From positions 186,001 through 250,000 of the forward strand of contig CALRNX020000001.1 of NCBI GenBank assembly GCA_943369665.1: 64,000 nt of DNA, in the 5' to 3' direction. A program made the translations under genes and the position numbers. Positions within the stretch are counted from its first letter, which is position 1. Each line of letters starts with the position of its first letter. This stretch comes from UKL13-3 sp943369665. GTDB lineage: Bacteria; Bacteroidota; Bacteroidia; UKL13-3. The notes beneath the pieces are model-generated. The model saw only the letters and a list, made by a program, of their open reading frames with translations. It searched no databases and was not told the DNA's origin. Below are positions 34,667 to 43,667 of the stretch, one piece after another.

Positions 34667-35334
34667 TATGGAGTATAAGATGTTAATGTTAACCGAAACC
34701 TGTAACCTTTGGAACCATCAACCTGGGTATTGATGGAATCGGAGAGCAGATACACCAAGCCAATATTCCGTGCATATATTTCCGATCGTTTGATCTCTTC
34801 AATGGCATTCAACTCCTCTTTTTGCAATACCGTTAAGGTTTTGTCGTAGGCAATGCCACCCACAGTTTTCGGCACATCATATTCCATCACCTCGTATTCC
34901 TCTTCGCCCAAAGCATTATACATATTGCCATTCCACTTTTTCTGTTTGTCCAATGGATAAACCAATTTCACAAAACGAATATTCTCCTGCACCTTTTGCG
35001 CATTTAATGCCGATTGCGAAAGGGTCCACCTGTTCGACTCCACCCAATCTGTTGTATCCGTAAACTTAAAAAAACGGTTCAAGTACTGTGCAGGTTTTCC
35101 TTCCAGGTCGGTATATGCCGACACGACTTGTTCTTTGTATAAATACGTAAACGTATCGATGGTGGTGAACCCCGCATTGTTATCATACACCAACGAATCC
35201 ACCTGATAGATCCAGGTAGCACCCACCTGAACCGGATAATAAGCATAGCCCAGATCAACAACTTCGTCCTTATCGGATGATTTGTGGCAGGCAACGATCA
35301 AAAGGCTTAAAATGATAATGGGTAAAAATCGCAT
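34666..35334 (-). CDS. Hypothetical lipoprotein
   Basis: 222 residues from MRFLPIIILSLLIVAC (an ATG six codons upstream is also possible). The lipobox LLIVAC and the KSSDKDE tail after it mark a surface or outer-membrane lipoprotein. The body is beta-rich, with YYPVQVGATWIYQVDSLVYD as the opening strand; this type of text is common in Bacteroidota lipoproteins of unknown function. Its stop overlaps the start of the S8 protease by one base, so the two are one unit; the lipoprotein could anchor or assist the protease. Confidence 0.65.
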   Translation of the reverse strand: MRFLPIIILSLLIVACHKSSDKDEVVDLGYAYYPVQVGATWIYQVDSLVYDNNAGFTTIDTFTYLYKEQVVSAYTDLEGKPAQYLNRFFKFTDTTDWVESNRWTLSQSALNAQKVQENIRFVKLVYPLDKQKKWNGNMYNALGEEEYEVMEYDVPKTVGGIAYDKTLTVLQKEELNAIEEIKRSEIYARNIGLVYLLSDSINTQVDGSKGYRFRLTLTSYTP

Positions 35335-35415
35335 GTATCTGATTGAGTTCAAACGAATATAAAACGTTTATCGGGGAATCAAATTGTTAGGCAACGTAAA
35401 TTATTGTATTGGCAA

Positions 35416-36516
35416 TTAAACATCAAATGCATGTTCGATCCAGCCTCCGCCAACCACATCGTTTCCTTCATAAAAAACGGCCGACTGCCCCGGAGCAATT
35501 GCTTTCACATCATCATTAAAGATCACCTTCATGCGGTTACCTTCCTGTATAATGGATGAAGTTGTTCCCGGATCCTTGTATCTTACCTTTGTAATGGCTT
35601 CCAAGGGTGTATGCACAAATTCATATTTCCCCATATTGAGGCCACGCACCCACATGCCTTTTTGTTTCAGCTCATGTTCCCTGCCCAATACCACGCGGTT
35701 GGTTTGCGGGTCAATTTCCAGTACAAACATCGGTTCGCCCAATGCAATCTCCAGGCCTTTGCGCTGACCCACCGTATAAAACGGGTAGCCACGGTGCTTG
35801 CCCAATACTTTTCCATCGCGGGTAACAAACTCGCCTCCTTCTACCCTTTCTTCCAAACCTTCTACCCTGCGTTTCAAAAATCCACGGTAATCGTTATCCG
35901 GCACAAAACAGATTTCGTAGCTTTCACTCTTTTTGGCAAGCTCTTCGTAACCCATATCAATGGCCATTTGGCGGATTTCTGTTTTGCGGAATTTTCCCAG
36001 CGGGAAACGAGTCCGGTCGAGACTTTCCTGGCTCAATCCCCACAATACATAAGATTGATCCTTGTTTTCGTCTAATCCTTTTGATACAATATAACGTCCG
36101 TTTTCATGACGCACCTGAGCATAATGCCCCGTGGTAATAAACTCGCAATCCAATTGATTGGCGCGCTTTAATAACGCTTCCCATTTAATATGCGTATTGC
36201 ACAATACACATGGATTGGGTGTGCGTCCTGCGATATATTCATCCACAAAATTATTGATCACAAAATCACCAAACTCATCGCGGATATCTAAGATCATGTG
36301 GTGAATACCGTGTTTAACGGCAATGGTGCGGGCATCGTTGATGGAATCCAAACTGCAGCACCCGGTTTCCTTTTTGCTGCTTCCCGATGAGGCATAATCC
36401 CATGTTTTCATGGTAATACCTATTACTTCGTAGCCTTCTTCGGCCAACATCACGGCTGCTACCGTGCTATCCAGTCCGCCACTCATGGCTACCAGGATCT
36501 TTCCTTTTTTACTCAT
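35416..36516 (-). CDS. mnmA: tRNA-specific 2-thiouridylase MnmA
   Basis: A 366-residue enzyme placing sulfur on U34 of tRNA for Lys, Glu and Gln. The PP-loop is SGGLDSTVAAVML (12-24), the nucleophile Cys106 lies in NPCVLCNTHIKW, and the second Cys203 in SYEICFVPDNDYRGFL. The central domain and beta-barrel (GQRKGL, then YKDPGTTSSII) are intact. It is preceded by a Cys-Cys in TGCCSLDSINDAR, as in most bacterial MnmA. It stands alone on the minus strand. Confidence 0.95.
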   Translation of the reverse strand: MSKKGKILVAMSGGLDSTVAAVMLAEEGYEVIGITMKTWDYASSGSSKKETGCCSLDSINDARTIAVKHGIHHMILDIRDEFGDFVINNFVDEYIAGRTPNPCVLCNTHIKWEALLKRANQLDCEFITTGHYAQVRHENGRYIVSKGLDENKDQSYVLWGLSQESLDRTRFPLGKFRKTEIRQMAIDMGYEELAKKSESYEICFVPDNDYRGFLKRRVEGLEERVEGGEFVTRDGKVLGKHRGYPFYTVGQRKGLEIALGEPMFVLEIDPQTNRVVLGREHELKQKGMWVRGLNMGKYEFVHTPLEAITKVRYKDPGTTSSIIQEGNRMKVIFNDDVKAIAPGQSAVFYEGNDVVGGGWIEHAFDV

Positions 36517-36672
36517 ATGGTCAAAACATTACAGGGTAAATAGCCCTGGTGATTGATTAATTTAAGCTACGAAAATACACCATTTACCTCTTTTGCCTCA
36601 AAAAACTTTTATCAGTATTTAAACCATGCTTACTTAGCAGGCATCCTAACCGGCAACAAAACAATATTCATT

Positions 36673-37125
36673 ATGAAAAAATTATTGAAAGTAACATTGA
36701 GCCTCGGATTGGCAACCTTACTTGGAACATCAACTGTTTTGGCACAGGAAACAGCACCACCCTCGAGCTTTGATACCAAAACACATGACCGCAAAGAAAT
36801 GCATGCACAAAAATTTGCTGAGGCAAGCAAACGGTTAAACCTCACTGCTGAGCAGCAAACCAAGATCAAAGCCATCATGGAGCAAAACAAAGCCGAGATG
36901 AAGGCTTTGCGTGAAGCCAATAAAGACAAGAGCAAAGACGAAAAACGTGCTTTGATGATGGCACAGCTCAAAAAAACAGATGCACAAATAACCCCGGTAT
37001 TGGACGCGAAACAACAAGAGATCTACAAACAAATGAAGGCTGAGAAAAAGAAAGAGATGCAGAAAAAGCGTGAAGAGCACATGAAAGAGAAAGCCGAAAT
37101 GGATGAGTATATGGGTATATTTTAA
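36673..37125 (+). CDS. Exported Spy/CpxP-like protein (DUF4890 type)
   Basis: 150 residues from MKKLLKVTLSLGLATLLGTSTVLAQ; the frame upstream has no signal. The mature part is almost entirely helical and rich in Lys, Glu, Ala and Met, with ASKRLNLTAEQQTKIKAIMEQNKAEMKALR, and a later ITPVLDAKQQEIYKQMK. This LTAEQ..KIK..ME.. pattern is the LTxxQ motif of Spy/CpxP periplasmic chaperones; Bacteroidota versions are often labelled DUF4890. It would act in the periplasm in envelope stress or metal stress. A short terminator follows. Confidence 0.75.
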   Translation: MKKLLKVTLSLGLATLLGTSTVLAQETAPPSSFDTKTHDRKEMHAQKFAEASKRLNLTAEQQTKIKAIMEQNKAEMKALREANKDKSKDEKRALMMAQLKKTDAQITPVLDAKQQEIYKQMKAEKKKEMQKKREEHMKEKAEMDEYMGIF

Positions 37126-37130
37126 ATTTT

Positions 37131-37156
37131 AGTCCCGAAACTTCGGAATCGGGACT
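37131..37156. repeat. Palindrome, TCCCGAAA-type repeat
   Basis: AGTCCCGA and TCGGGACT enclose AACTTCGGAA; the left half alone also contains TCCCGAAACTTCGG. Same core as the repeats at 9675, 22712 and 59267. It lies just after the Spy-like gene. Confidence 0.65.
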
Positions 37157-37179
37157 AGAGTTGTGGTTTAGTAAAGAAG

Positions 37180-37207
37180 GAGCCGATTGATTCGGCTCTT
37201 TTTTTGT
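37180..37207 (+). terminator. Rho-independent terminator after Spy-like gene
   Basis: GAGCCGA (37180-37186) and TCGGCTC (37192-37198) with the loop TTGAT, followed by nine bases that are mostly T. Confidence 0.85.
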
Positions 37208-37348
37208 GTTAGGGTATTTTGTATCATTGAATGAATATCTGTTACCTTAAAAACAGGAATAGGTGGACAATATTTCCTTTGGAGGAATGTATTGTATACT
37301 TTATTCAGTAAAAGGTGGGGATATATACTCGTTATAGCCAATTACATA

Positions 37349-37468
37349 ATGAAGCATACCTTAATATATTTGATACTAATCTCAATTGTTTACATTTCTT
37401 GCAACTATCAGACTGAAGAAACAATTGATTACTCTGACATTGCACCTAGTGACAGTGAATTAGAATAA
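37349..37468 (+). CDS. Tiny lipoprotein, 39 residues
   Basis: A short frame beginning ATG AAG CAT with a full lipoprotein signal: MKHTLIYLILISIVYISC, lipid Cys at 18, then only 21 further residues ending SDSELE, mostly acidic. The lipobox fits L/I/V-x-S-C. The mature peptide (NYQTEETIDYSDIAPSD) has no predicted fold. Its stop is 15 bases from the end of the next gene on the opposite strand. It is either a real micro-lipoprotein or the surviving start of a truncated lipoprotein gene; sequence alone cannot tell. Confidence 0.5.
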   Translation: MKHTLIYLILISIVYISCNYQTEETIDYSDIAPSDSELE

Positions 37469-37482
37469 AAGAATCCAGATCA

Positions 37483-39855
37483 TCAATGCGCAGATACTAA
37501 TTTACCATGTTGTAATATATTGCCGTTGCTTTTTACATAAAAGAAATAAACGCCACTTTTAAAACTACTTGCATCAATACTGTTCAACCCTGAAGTTAGT
37601 GTTGTACTAATGACCTCCGCTCCTAAAACATTACAAATAGAGAGATTTAAACCTAACTGACTAGAGTTATTTACAACAATATTTATTGAATTTGTAAAAG
37701 GATTTGGGAAAAAAGTTACTTTTTCATTGTTTCCTGAGAGATGTGACGTAACCAGTCCTGTAGTATGATCGATACTGAGTGATACATTTTGTGAAATAGA
37801 GCTCTTTAAACACACCCCAGATATTACAACATTATAACTACTAGATGTATCTGAAAGGCTTACTGCATTTATTGTAAGCGAGTCAGTATTGACACCAGAA
37901 ATATTATTATCATTCATAAGATCTATGAGCCCTTTACGCCATTGATAAGTGAGATTTGTACCTGAAGCCTCAACATAAAATAAAGCAGAACTTTCCAACA
38001 ACACATCCTGATTGGTTGGTTGTGTCATAATGGTTGGAGCAGTATTAACAGATATGGTTACAGAATTTGAATTGAAACAACCCGTTGCATTAATTGTTTC
38101 TTTTAAGGTATAAGTTATTATATCTGTTGGACTTGCTGTGGGGTTAGCGATTGTAGAAGATGTTAAATTTATAGCAGGTGTCCAAAGGTAAGAATTACCC
38201 GTTGTAGCATTTCCTCCTATCGCTATCATATCACCATCACAAATTGTGATGTTATTTATGGTTTTTGCCGGAGGCAAAGGATTAACTGTTACAATAACAG
38301 AATTTGATTTTGAACATCCCGTTACTGTATCTATCTCTGTTAAAGTGTAAATTGTAGATACTAAAGGATAAGCATAAGGGTGAGCGCTAGTCGGAAAATT
38401 TAAACCCGCTGCAGGAGTCCATAAATAAGTGTGCCCAAGAATTGAATTAGTACCAAGCGCTGCAATACTTCCGTAACAAATAGAAACATCGTTTCCGGTT
38501 TCCGCTGCAGGCACTGGGTTTACGGTTATTAGGATATGATTGGACTCTACAGCATTACAAGCATTTGTGTTTGTAACAAAATAATCGCCACTTGTATTTA
38601 CAGTAAGAGAAGATGTTGATATGGCCGCTGTATTGCTCCATGTTCCACCTATGTTCCCTGATAGAACTACAAATTCGTTTCCACAAAATGTGGTTGAGCC
38701 ACCTGCAGAAATTACAGACGGTAATAATACATTATCAACAAAAACGACAACAGAATCTGTGCTAGAACATCCTGTACTCGTAATGGTTTCTGTTAATATA
38801 TAAGTTTGTGTTTGAGGTGGCGTAGCTACTGGGTTTGCTATAGTTGTAGAACTTAATCCCGTTCCTGGTGTCCAAGCATAGGTATTCCCTACAATAGGAG
38901 AAGCACCGAGTATCACATTACTGAGGTAACAAATAGTTGCGCTATTCCCAACTTTGGCAGCAGGAACGGGGTTTACAATTATATCTATATGGTTGGATTC
39001 GATACTGCAAGATGAATTCGAGTTTGTTACAAAATAATCTCCACTCGAATAAACCGTTATTTCAGGTGTTGTTTCGCCAGTACTCCAAATACCATTTACA
39101 TTCCCTGAAAGCACAATGCTATCTCCCGAACAAAATGTTGTTGGAGCGTTTGAAGAAATAATTGATGCTGCAGGTGTTGTGGCTATATTAATGATATTAT
39201 TAGTAAGCGATATTGCACCAGCCGTTGTAAAGGCTCGTCCCGCCAGATTTGCTCCGGAACCTAATGTAAGGGCTACATTTCCTAAGATCGTTCCACCGAA
39301 GTTTGAATTAGCCCCTAAAACAATGGCTCCAACTACATGCCAATAAACATTGCAAAGCGAAGCTGAATTTGTAAGAATAATATTTGAAGACGCAGCAGTT
39401 GTAAATGTTCCACCTATCTTTATAATAAAAACAGCATTCGGATCCCCCTGAGCATCTAATATTAAATTTCCAGACAGAGTAGTAACACCTGGCTGACAAT
39501 ATACACCAGGAGTGAGTATCTGACCATTACCCATTGCAGGAACAACAGTTGTTCCACAAGCCATGTTTAACATATAAGTGTTTACGGTGGCTAAGCTTGT
39601 TGCTGCCAGTTGTGAAACAGCATCAATAGTATGTATTTGCCCCACCAGCACTCCCGGAGGAAACGCGGCAAATGCACCCAAATTAGTTCCAACATCACCT
39701 GTTACATTTGATGCACCCACATTGGCGAACGCACCTGCAGAGGTGAATACAGCAAAGCGTGAGGCATAGCCAAAGTCAGGAGCTTGACCAAAACTTAATT
39801 TTGGGAAAAGCATAAATATTACAATAATAGCGGAAAGGAGTAGATCTTTTTTCAT
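37483..39855 (-). CDS. Secreted ice-binding-domain (DUF3494) adhesin with PKD/Ig-like repeats and type IX sorting tail
   Basis: 790 residues from MKKDLLLSAIIVIFMLFPKLSFGQ; the frame upstream has no signal. The DUF3494 ice-binding fold follows at about 20-235 (GAFANVGASNVTGDVGTN, then ILTPGVYCQPGVTTLSGNLILDAQGDPNAVFIIKIGGTFTTAA, then LGANSNFGGTILGNVALTLGSGANLAGRAFTTAGAI). Next come three or four repeats with CSGDSIVLSGN, SCSIESNHIDI and PNAKxxN-type PKD/Ig-like text. An Ig-like unit YQWRKGLIDLM precedes the end. The C-terminal 75 residues (VTFFPNPFTNSINIVVNN...GVYFFYVKSNGNILQHGKLV) are a type-A T9SS sorting domain. The layout suggests a surface adhesin or ice-binding protein. Confidence 0.85.
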   Translation of the reverse strand: MKKDLLLSAIIVIFMLFPKLSFGQAPDFGYASRFAVFTSAGAFANVGASNVTGDVGTNLGAFAAFPPGVLVGQIHTIDAVSQLAATSLATVNTYMLNMACGTTVVPAMGNGQILTPGVYCQPGVTTLSGNLILDAQGDPNAVFIIKIGGTFTTAASSNIILTNSASLCNVYWHVVGAIVLGANSNFGGTILGNVALTLGSGANLAGRAFTTAGAISLTNNIINIATTPAASIISSNAPTTFCSGDSIVLSGNVNGIWSTGETTPEITVYSSGDYFVTNSNSSCSIESNHIDIIVNPVPAAKVGNSATICYLSNVILGASPIVGNTYAWTPGTGLSSTTIANPVATPPQTQTYILTETITSTGCSSTDSVVVFVDNVLLPSVISAGGSTTFCGNEFVVLSGNIGGTWSNTAAISTSSLTVNTSGDYFVTNTNACNAVESNHILITVNPVPAAETGNDVSICYGSIAALGTNSILGHTYLWTPAAGLNFPTSAHPYAYPLVSTIYTLTEIDTVTGCSKSNSVIVTVNPLPPAKTINNITICDGDMIAIGGNATTGNSYLWTPAINLTSSTIANPTASPTDIITYTLKETINATGCFNSNSVTISVNTAPTIMTQPTNQDVLLESSALFYVEASGTNLTYQWRKGLIDLMNDNNISGVNTDSLTINAVSLSDTSSSYNVVISGVCLKSSISQNVSLSIDHTTGLVTSHLSGNNEKVTFFPNPFTNSINIVVNNSSQLGLNLSICNVLGAEVISTTLTSGLNSIDASSFKSGVYFFYVKSNGNILQHGKLVSAH

Positions 39856-40014
39856 TATGAGTTTTTGAATAAGTGTTTTGAATAACTTAACAAAGCAGGG
39901 ATATTTCAATTGAATTATTGTTACACAATAATTAAGAAGAGTTGCAGAATTCACACATTTGCAAAATAAATTTGAAGAGGAACGCTAAAGAAGGTTGTTC
40001 TTTGGAATTGAAAG

Positions 40015-40413
40015 ATGAATAAAAAGAACTATCCCCATTTTTTAGTAGGGACACTCAATCAGCAATACGGCATCAAGAACGTATTTATCCGTAACGACAA
40101 CGGCTCCCAATTTATCGCTAATGACCTTATAAATGCCCAAACAGGAGTTTACTCACATTGCAACGCCACAGAAAAACGCCTACATCGAATCTTTTCATAA
40201 CACACTCCAAAAGGAACTAATCAACACACACATCTTTGAAAATGGATACGAAGCCAAATTACATTAATCCAATACTCTCAATTTTATAACACCAAACGCA
40301 GGCACCGCAAACCGGAATTCATAACCCCTTTGCAAAAGAGGAACATCGGCTTAAATTTGAGTGATTCAATTCTAAACCCTTTTGAAAAATCTGTACAACT
40401 TATCGGGAGCTAA
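40015..40413 (+). pseudogene. Fragment of an IS3/IS481-type transposase (rve), with frameshifts
   Basis: Three frames together give the end of a DDE transposase. The first has NVFIRNDNGSQFIANDLI (the DNG-type catalytic Asp). After a frame change near 40137 comes QEFTHIATPQKNAYIESFHNTLQKELI (catalytic Glu), and after another near 40262 comes YNTKRRHRKPEFITPLQKRN, the usual C-terminal segment. About ten residues are missing at the first join. The N-terminal half and any inverted repeats are not seen. The element is dead; it lies between the DUF3494 adhesin gene and the LysE gene, which suggests accessory-region turnover. Confidence 0.8.
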
Positions 40414-40467
40414 CTTGGGCTAGCAAAAAACGATAACAACCCTGAGTATGTTAGCGGTGAAAAAAAA

Positions 40468-41094
40468 ATGACAATAGACTATTTAACTAAAGGATTAATA
40501 ATTGGCTTTTCAATAGCCGCTCCGGTTGGACCAATTGGTGTACTAACCATAAAACGTACATTGGCAGAGGGCCGCCTCTCAGGTTTTGTTACCGGAATGG
40601 GAGCGGCTGTGGCAGACACCGTTTACGGCATCATCGCAGGCTTCGGGCTTACAGCAATTTCCGCGTTTCTGTTGACACAAACTTTTTGGATAAAACTAAT
40701 TGGAGGATTGTTTTTACTTTTTTTAGGTATAAGATCATTTGTAACCAAACCTGCACCAAAAGCGGCAAATATTGACAGTAAGGGACTTTTCAATAATTTC
40801 ATTTCTACCTTTTTCTTAACCATTACCAACCCCACTACCATATTATCATTCTTAGCCATATTTGCAGGACTGGGCATAGGTTCAACAAAGACAGACTACT
40901 CATCATCCATAACGTTTGTGCTGGGAATATTCATTGGTTCAGCCTTATGGTGGTTAATATTAAGCTCTCTTGTTAGTTTTTTTCAGTCTAATATTACACC
41001 CGACAGACTCATCTGGATAAACAGACTTTCAGGTTTGATCATACTTTCATTTGGACTCTTTGCTATACATTCATGCATGACAATCAAACACTAA
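40468..41094 (+). CDS. LysE-family exporter (amino-acid/threonine efflux type)
   Basis: A 208-residue protein with six membrane helices. It opens with GLIIGFSIAAPVGPIGVLTIKRTLAEGRLSGFVTGMGAAVADTVYGII, the LysE/RhtB signature: G-xx-PGP-type loop, here APVGPIG. Another typical segment is FFLTITNPTTILSFLAIFAG. The family exports amino acids or related compounds out of the cell. A GTGAAAAAAAA run precedes the ATG. It follows the dead transposase by 54 bases. Confidence 0.85.
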   Translation: MTIDYLTKGLIIGFSIAAPVGPIGVLTIKRTLAEGRLSGFVTGMGAAVADTVYGIIAGFGLTAISAFLLTQTFWIKLIGGLFLLFLGIRSFVTKPAPKAANIDSKGLFNNFISTFFLTITNPTTILSFLAIFAGLGIGSTKTDYSSSITFVLGIFIGSALWWLILSSLVSFFQSNITPDRLIWINRLSGLIILSFGLFAIHSCMTIKH

Positions 41095-41244
41095 CGTCCA
41101 CCACGGCAAGCGGTGCATCATTCAAGAGTACAGTCTTTCGTTTTCATAATTCCCCTATCTTAGCCAAACCCATAAATCTTTCCCAATCGCCACTAGTCAT
41201 TGAAAAGTGGAATAGATAAATATAGAAACCATAAATAGTACCGT

Positions 41245-41571
41245 ATGAAAAATATAGAAATCATCATGATACCCGTTACAGACCAGCAAAAGGCCAAAGA
41301 ATTTTATATAAAATTAGGCTTTGAAGTAATTGTTGAAGCACCTGCTGCACATGGACAAACCTGGCTTCAAATGGGATTGCCCAACGAGACGACTACAATT
41401 TCACTCACTACATTTCATGGAATTATTTGTGAAACGGATGACATCGAAACAGAAATCAATAATCTGAAAGCCAAAGAAATTGAAATGGAAAGAGTGGACA
41501 AAACACCATGGGGAACATTTGCCTGGACAAAGGATGCAGACGGAAATGGAATCTGTTTCCATCAAAAATAA
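41245..41571 (+). CDS. VOC-superfamily (glyoxalase-like) protein
   Basis: A 108-residue protein of one glyoxalase fold (two betaalphabetabetabeta modules). It begins MIPVTDQQKAKEFYIKLGFEVI and ends TPWGTFAWTKDADGNGICFHQ, both characteristic; potential metal ligands are His44-like and the last Glu/His. It could be glyoxalase, fosfomycin- or bleomycin-resistance-like, or another VOC member; the sequence has no distinguishing motif. It stands 48 bases before the S41-type gene. Confidence 0.8.
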   Translation: MKNIEIIMIPVTDQQKAKEFYIKLGFEVIVEAPAAHGQTWLQMGLPNETTTISLTTFHGIICETDDIETEINNLKAKEIEMERVDKTPWGTFAWTKDADGNGICFHQK

Positions 41572-41619
41572 GTCCTTATAAAACAACAATACCACATAAC
41601 TGTATAATTCATCAATCAA

Positions 41620-42576
41620 ATGATCAAAGCGTTTTTATACTCTTCACTGATTCTATTGTGCACATCATGTTGTATAAGCAACGGTCCCTATCACCTGTCA
41701 AACCAATCTCAACTATACATTGACGAAGTTATCGCCACACTTAAGCTTCATTCCGTTAAAAAGAAAGAAATTGATTGGGTAGCTTTCAGAAACAACGTTT
41801 ATAAAGCCGCTGAAAGGAGCAAAACAATAGAAGACACATATCCTGCAATAACATATGCCATTAACTTATTAGGAGATAACCACAGTTATTTTGCTCCGGC
41901 AAAACCAACTAAAAAAATGCAAGAAGACAAACCTTTACCAGAGTTGATAGACGAAAAAGTTCCTGCCAATATTGGGTATATCAATCTTCCGTTTTGTATT
42001 GGAGATGAAAAACAAACAGCAAACTATATTCAACTCATAACGGAAAAATTTGCCCGACAAAACAGGGAGAATACCAAAGGATGGATTGTTGACTTAAGGG
42101 ATAGTTTTGGTGGGAATATGTGGCCAATGATGGCTGCTGTAAGTCCTCTGTTAAGTAATGGTGTACAAGGATATTTTACGGATGCCGATGAAACAACTGC
42201 CATTTGGAAATACGAAAGCGGACAAGTTTTTTTAAATGATATTTTAATGGCAGAAAACAGAAACGTGATTGCATTGATCAATAGAAATATCAAGATAGCC
42301 GTTTTAACAAACCGCGTGACAGCAAGTTCGGGTGAAGCAATGACGGTTGTTTTTAAAGGACTTCCAAACGCAAAATCATTTGGCGAGAGCACTTTTGGTG
42401 TCTCCACAGGCTGTGAATCCTTCACTATGTCTGATGGATCAAGAATCAATTTAGCAACGAGTATTTTCACTGACAGAAACCATCACCAATACGGAAACGC
42501 CATTGAACCGGATATGAGTTGTGAACAAAACAAAGTATTGGAAGAAGCTATCCAATGGATCATGCTTGAAAACTAA
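41620..42576 (+). CDS. S41-family peptidase-like lipoprotein
   Basis: A 318-residue protein with a lipoprotein signal (LLCTSCCIS, lipid Cys 14-18). No PDZ domain is seen. The S41 catalytic region has GWIVDLRDSFGGNMWPM at about 154-170 and the nucleophile Ser237 in NRVTASSGEAMTVVF, then GESTFGVSTGCESFTMSDGSRINLATSIFTDRNHHQYGNAIEPD near the end; these are classic C-terminal-processing-protease/tricorn-core motifs. The general base Lys is not obvious. It is likely an outer-membrane-anchored protease of unknown target. Confidence 0.8.
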   Translation: MIKAFLYSSLILLCTSCCISNGPYHLSNQSQLYIDEVIATLKLHSVKKKEIDWVAFRNNVYKAAERSKTIEDTYPAITYAINLLGDNHSYFAPAKPTKKMQEDKPLPELIDEKVPANIGYINLPFCIGDEKQTANYIQLITEKFARQNRENTKGWIVDLRDSFGGNMWPMMAAVSPLLSNGVQGYFTDADETTAIWKYESGQVFLNDILMAENRNVIALINRNIKIAVLTNRVTASSGEAMTVVFKGLPNAKSFGESTFGVSTGCESFTMSDGSRINLATSIFTDRNHHQYGNAIEPDMSCEQNKVLEEAIQWIMLEN

Positions 42577-42664
42577 AACTATAACAGAAAACATTTATGG
42601 AACCAATGGTCAATATGTCTTAATGCCTTGCACCATAAATTGGTTGTGGAAACCAATGACCTCA

Positions 42665-42772
42665 ATGCAAAAGGAGTTGACTATATTGTTTACAATATGC
42701 TGTTTCCTTTGCAATGATATGTATGCTCAACAAGAAAAGATCACAACAAACTCGCTTACGAAAATAAGCTAA
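42665..42772 (+). pseudogene. Probable truncated start of an exported-protein gene
   Basis: A 35-residue frame with a full signal peptide and cleavage site (LTILFTICCFLCNDMYAQQEK) after which the frame ends within 13 residues, overlapping the end of the DUF72 gene on the other strand. Such a signal with no mature protein is the mark of a cut-off gene. It may equally be chance. Confidence 0.3.
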
Positions 42773-43667
42773 GCCCTTTTGTATCCGACTCAAATACCGG
42801 AGCCTTAATTTGAAGTTTGCAATGTTTGTTCAATTCATCAATTAAGTATTTACACAATTCAGGAGAATACTGTTCATCGTGCTGGTGCATAAAAAACCAA
42901 ACCTGTTCCAAACCTTTCGACTGCCATTTTTTGATGCGTTGAACCCACTCATCAATGCGCGTATAATCTGTTGGATGCAATCCGTTCCCAACAAACCGGA
43001 TAAAAGCTTCGGGTGTGGTAAGTTCCATGTGCACACAATCCCTCCTCCCCGATGCGTCTGTGATCACACTGCCGAAACCATGTTCCTGGCAAAAAGAAAA
43101 AATACGTTCCGCATGCTCGGGCAGATACCAATCGGGATGACGCAATTCCAAAAACACGTTTACATCCTTTGGCAACGAAAGCATATACGCAGTGATCGTG
43201 TCAAAATGTTTAGGTCCCATTCCGGGATGGGGCATCAAAAAGATCGGCCCAAGATTATCTCCGAACTCATTGAGCACATCAAAGAAAACATTGGTTTCGT
43301 GTTCCGCATTTTTGAGTCGTTTTAAATGCGTGATCTGGTTGGTAAACTTTGGGCAAAATTTAAAATCAGCAGGAACCTTACTCAGCCACGTTCGCACTTG
43401 TTGGTGAGAAGGCAATTGGTAGAAGATGGCATTAAACTCCAAACAGTTAAATTGTTTGCCATAGGCCTCCAGGAAATCTTTATCCTTGGTACCTTTAGGA
43501 TAGATCTTCCCTACCCATTCTTTACGCCCCCACTTGGCACAACCAATATTCACAACCGTTTTCTTTGTTTTCGATTGTTTTAATATTTCCGTTGTACGCT
43601 TAGCGTCTTTTGGCAATGTAAAGTCTATTAAATCAAGTTCGTGTTCTGCTACTTTTCCAAAATCCAT
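42756..43667 (-). CDS. DUF72 family protein
   Basis: 303 residues from MDFGKVAEHELDLI; upstream in-frame ATG would add 27 residues of weak, basic text. TIM-barrel-like DUF72 features: NIGCAKWGRKEWVGKIYPKGTKDKDFLEAYGKQFNCLEFNAIFYQLP, then FKFCPKFTNQITHLKRL, and WFFMHQHDEQYSPE at the end. The family is widespread and its activity is unknown; it may be a nuclease- or isomerase-like barrel. It is soluble and cytoplasmic. Confidence 0.85.
   Translation of the reverse strand: MDFGKVAEHELDLIDFTLPKDAKRTTEILKQSKTKKTVVNIGCAKWGRKEWVGKIYPKGTKDKDFLEAYGKQFNCLEFNAIFYQLPSHQQVRTWLSKVPADFKFCPKFTNQITHLKRLKNAEHETNVFFDVLNEFGDNLGPIFLMPHPGMGPKHFDTITAYMLSLPKDVNVFLELRHPDWYLPEHAERIFSFCQEHGFGSVITDASGRRDCVHMELTTPEAFIRFVGNGLHPTDYTRIDEWVQRIKKWQSKGLEQVWFFMHQHDEQYSPELCKYLIDELNKHCKLQIKAPVFESDTKGLSLFS

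Noticed and set aside
41094..41140. Integron attC-like text after the LysE gene (TAACGTCC ... GGTGC)
   Set aside because: The paired R and L boxes of attC are not present and there is no integrase or cassette array; only a weak CACC..GGTG hairpin.
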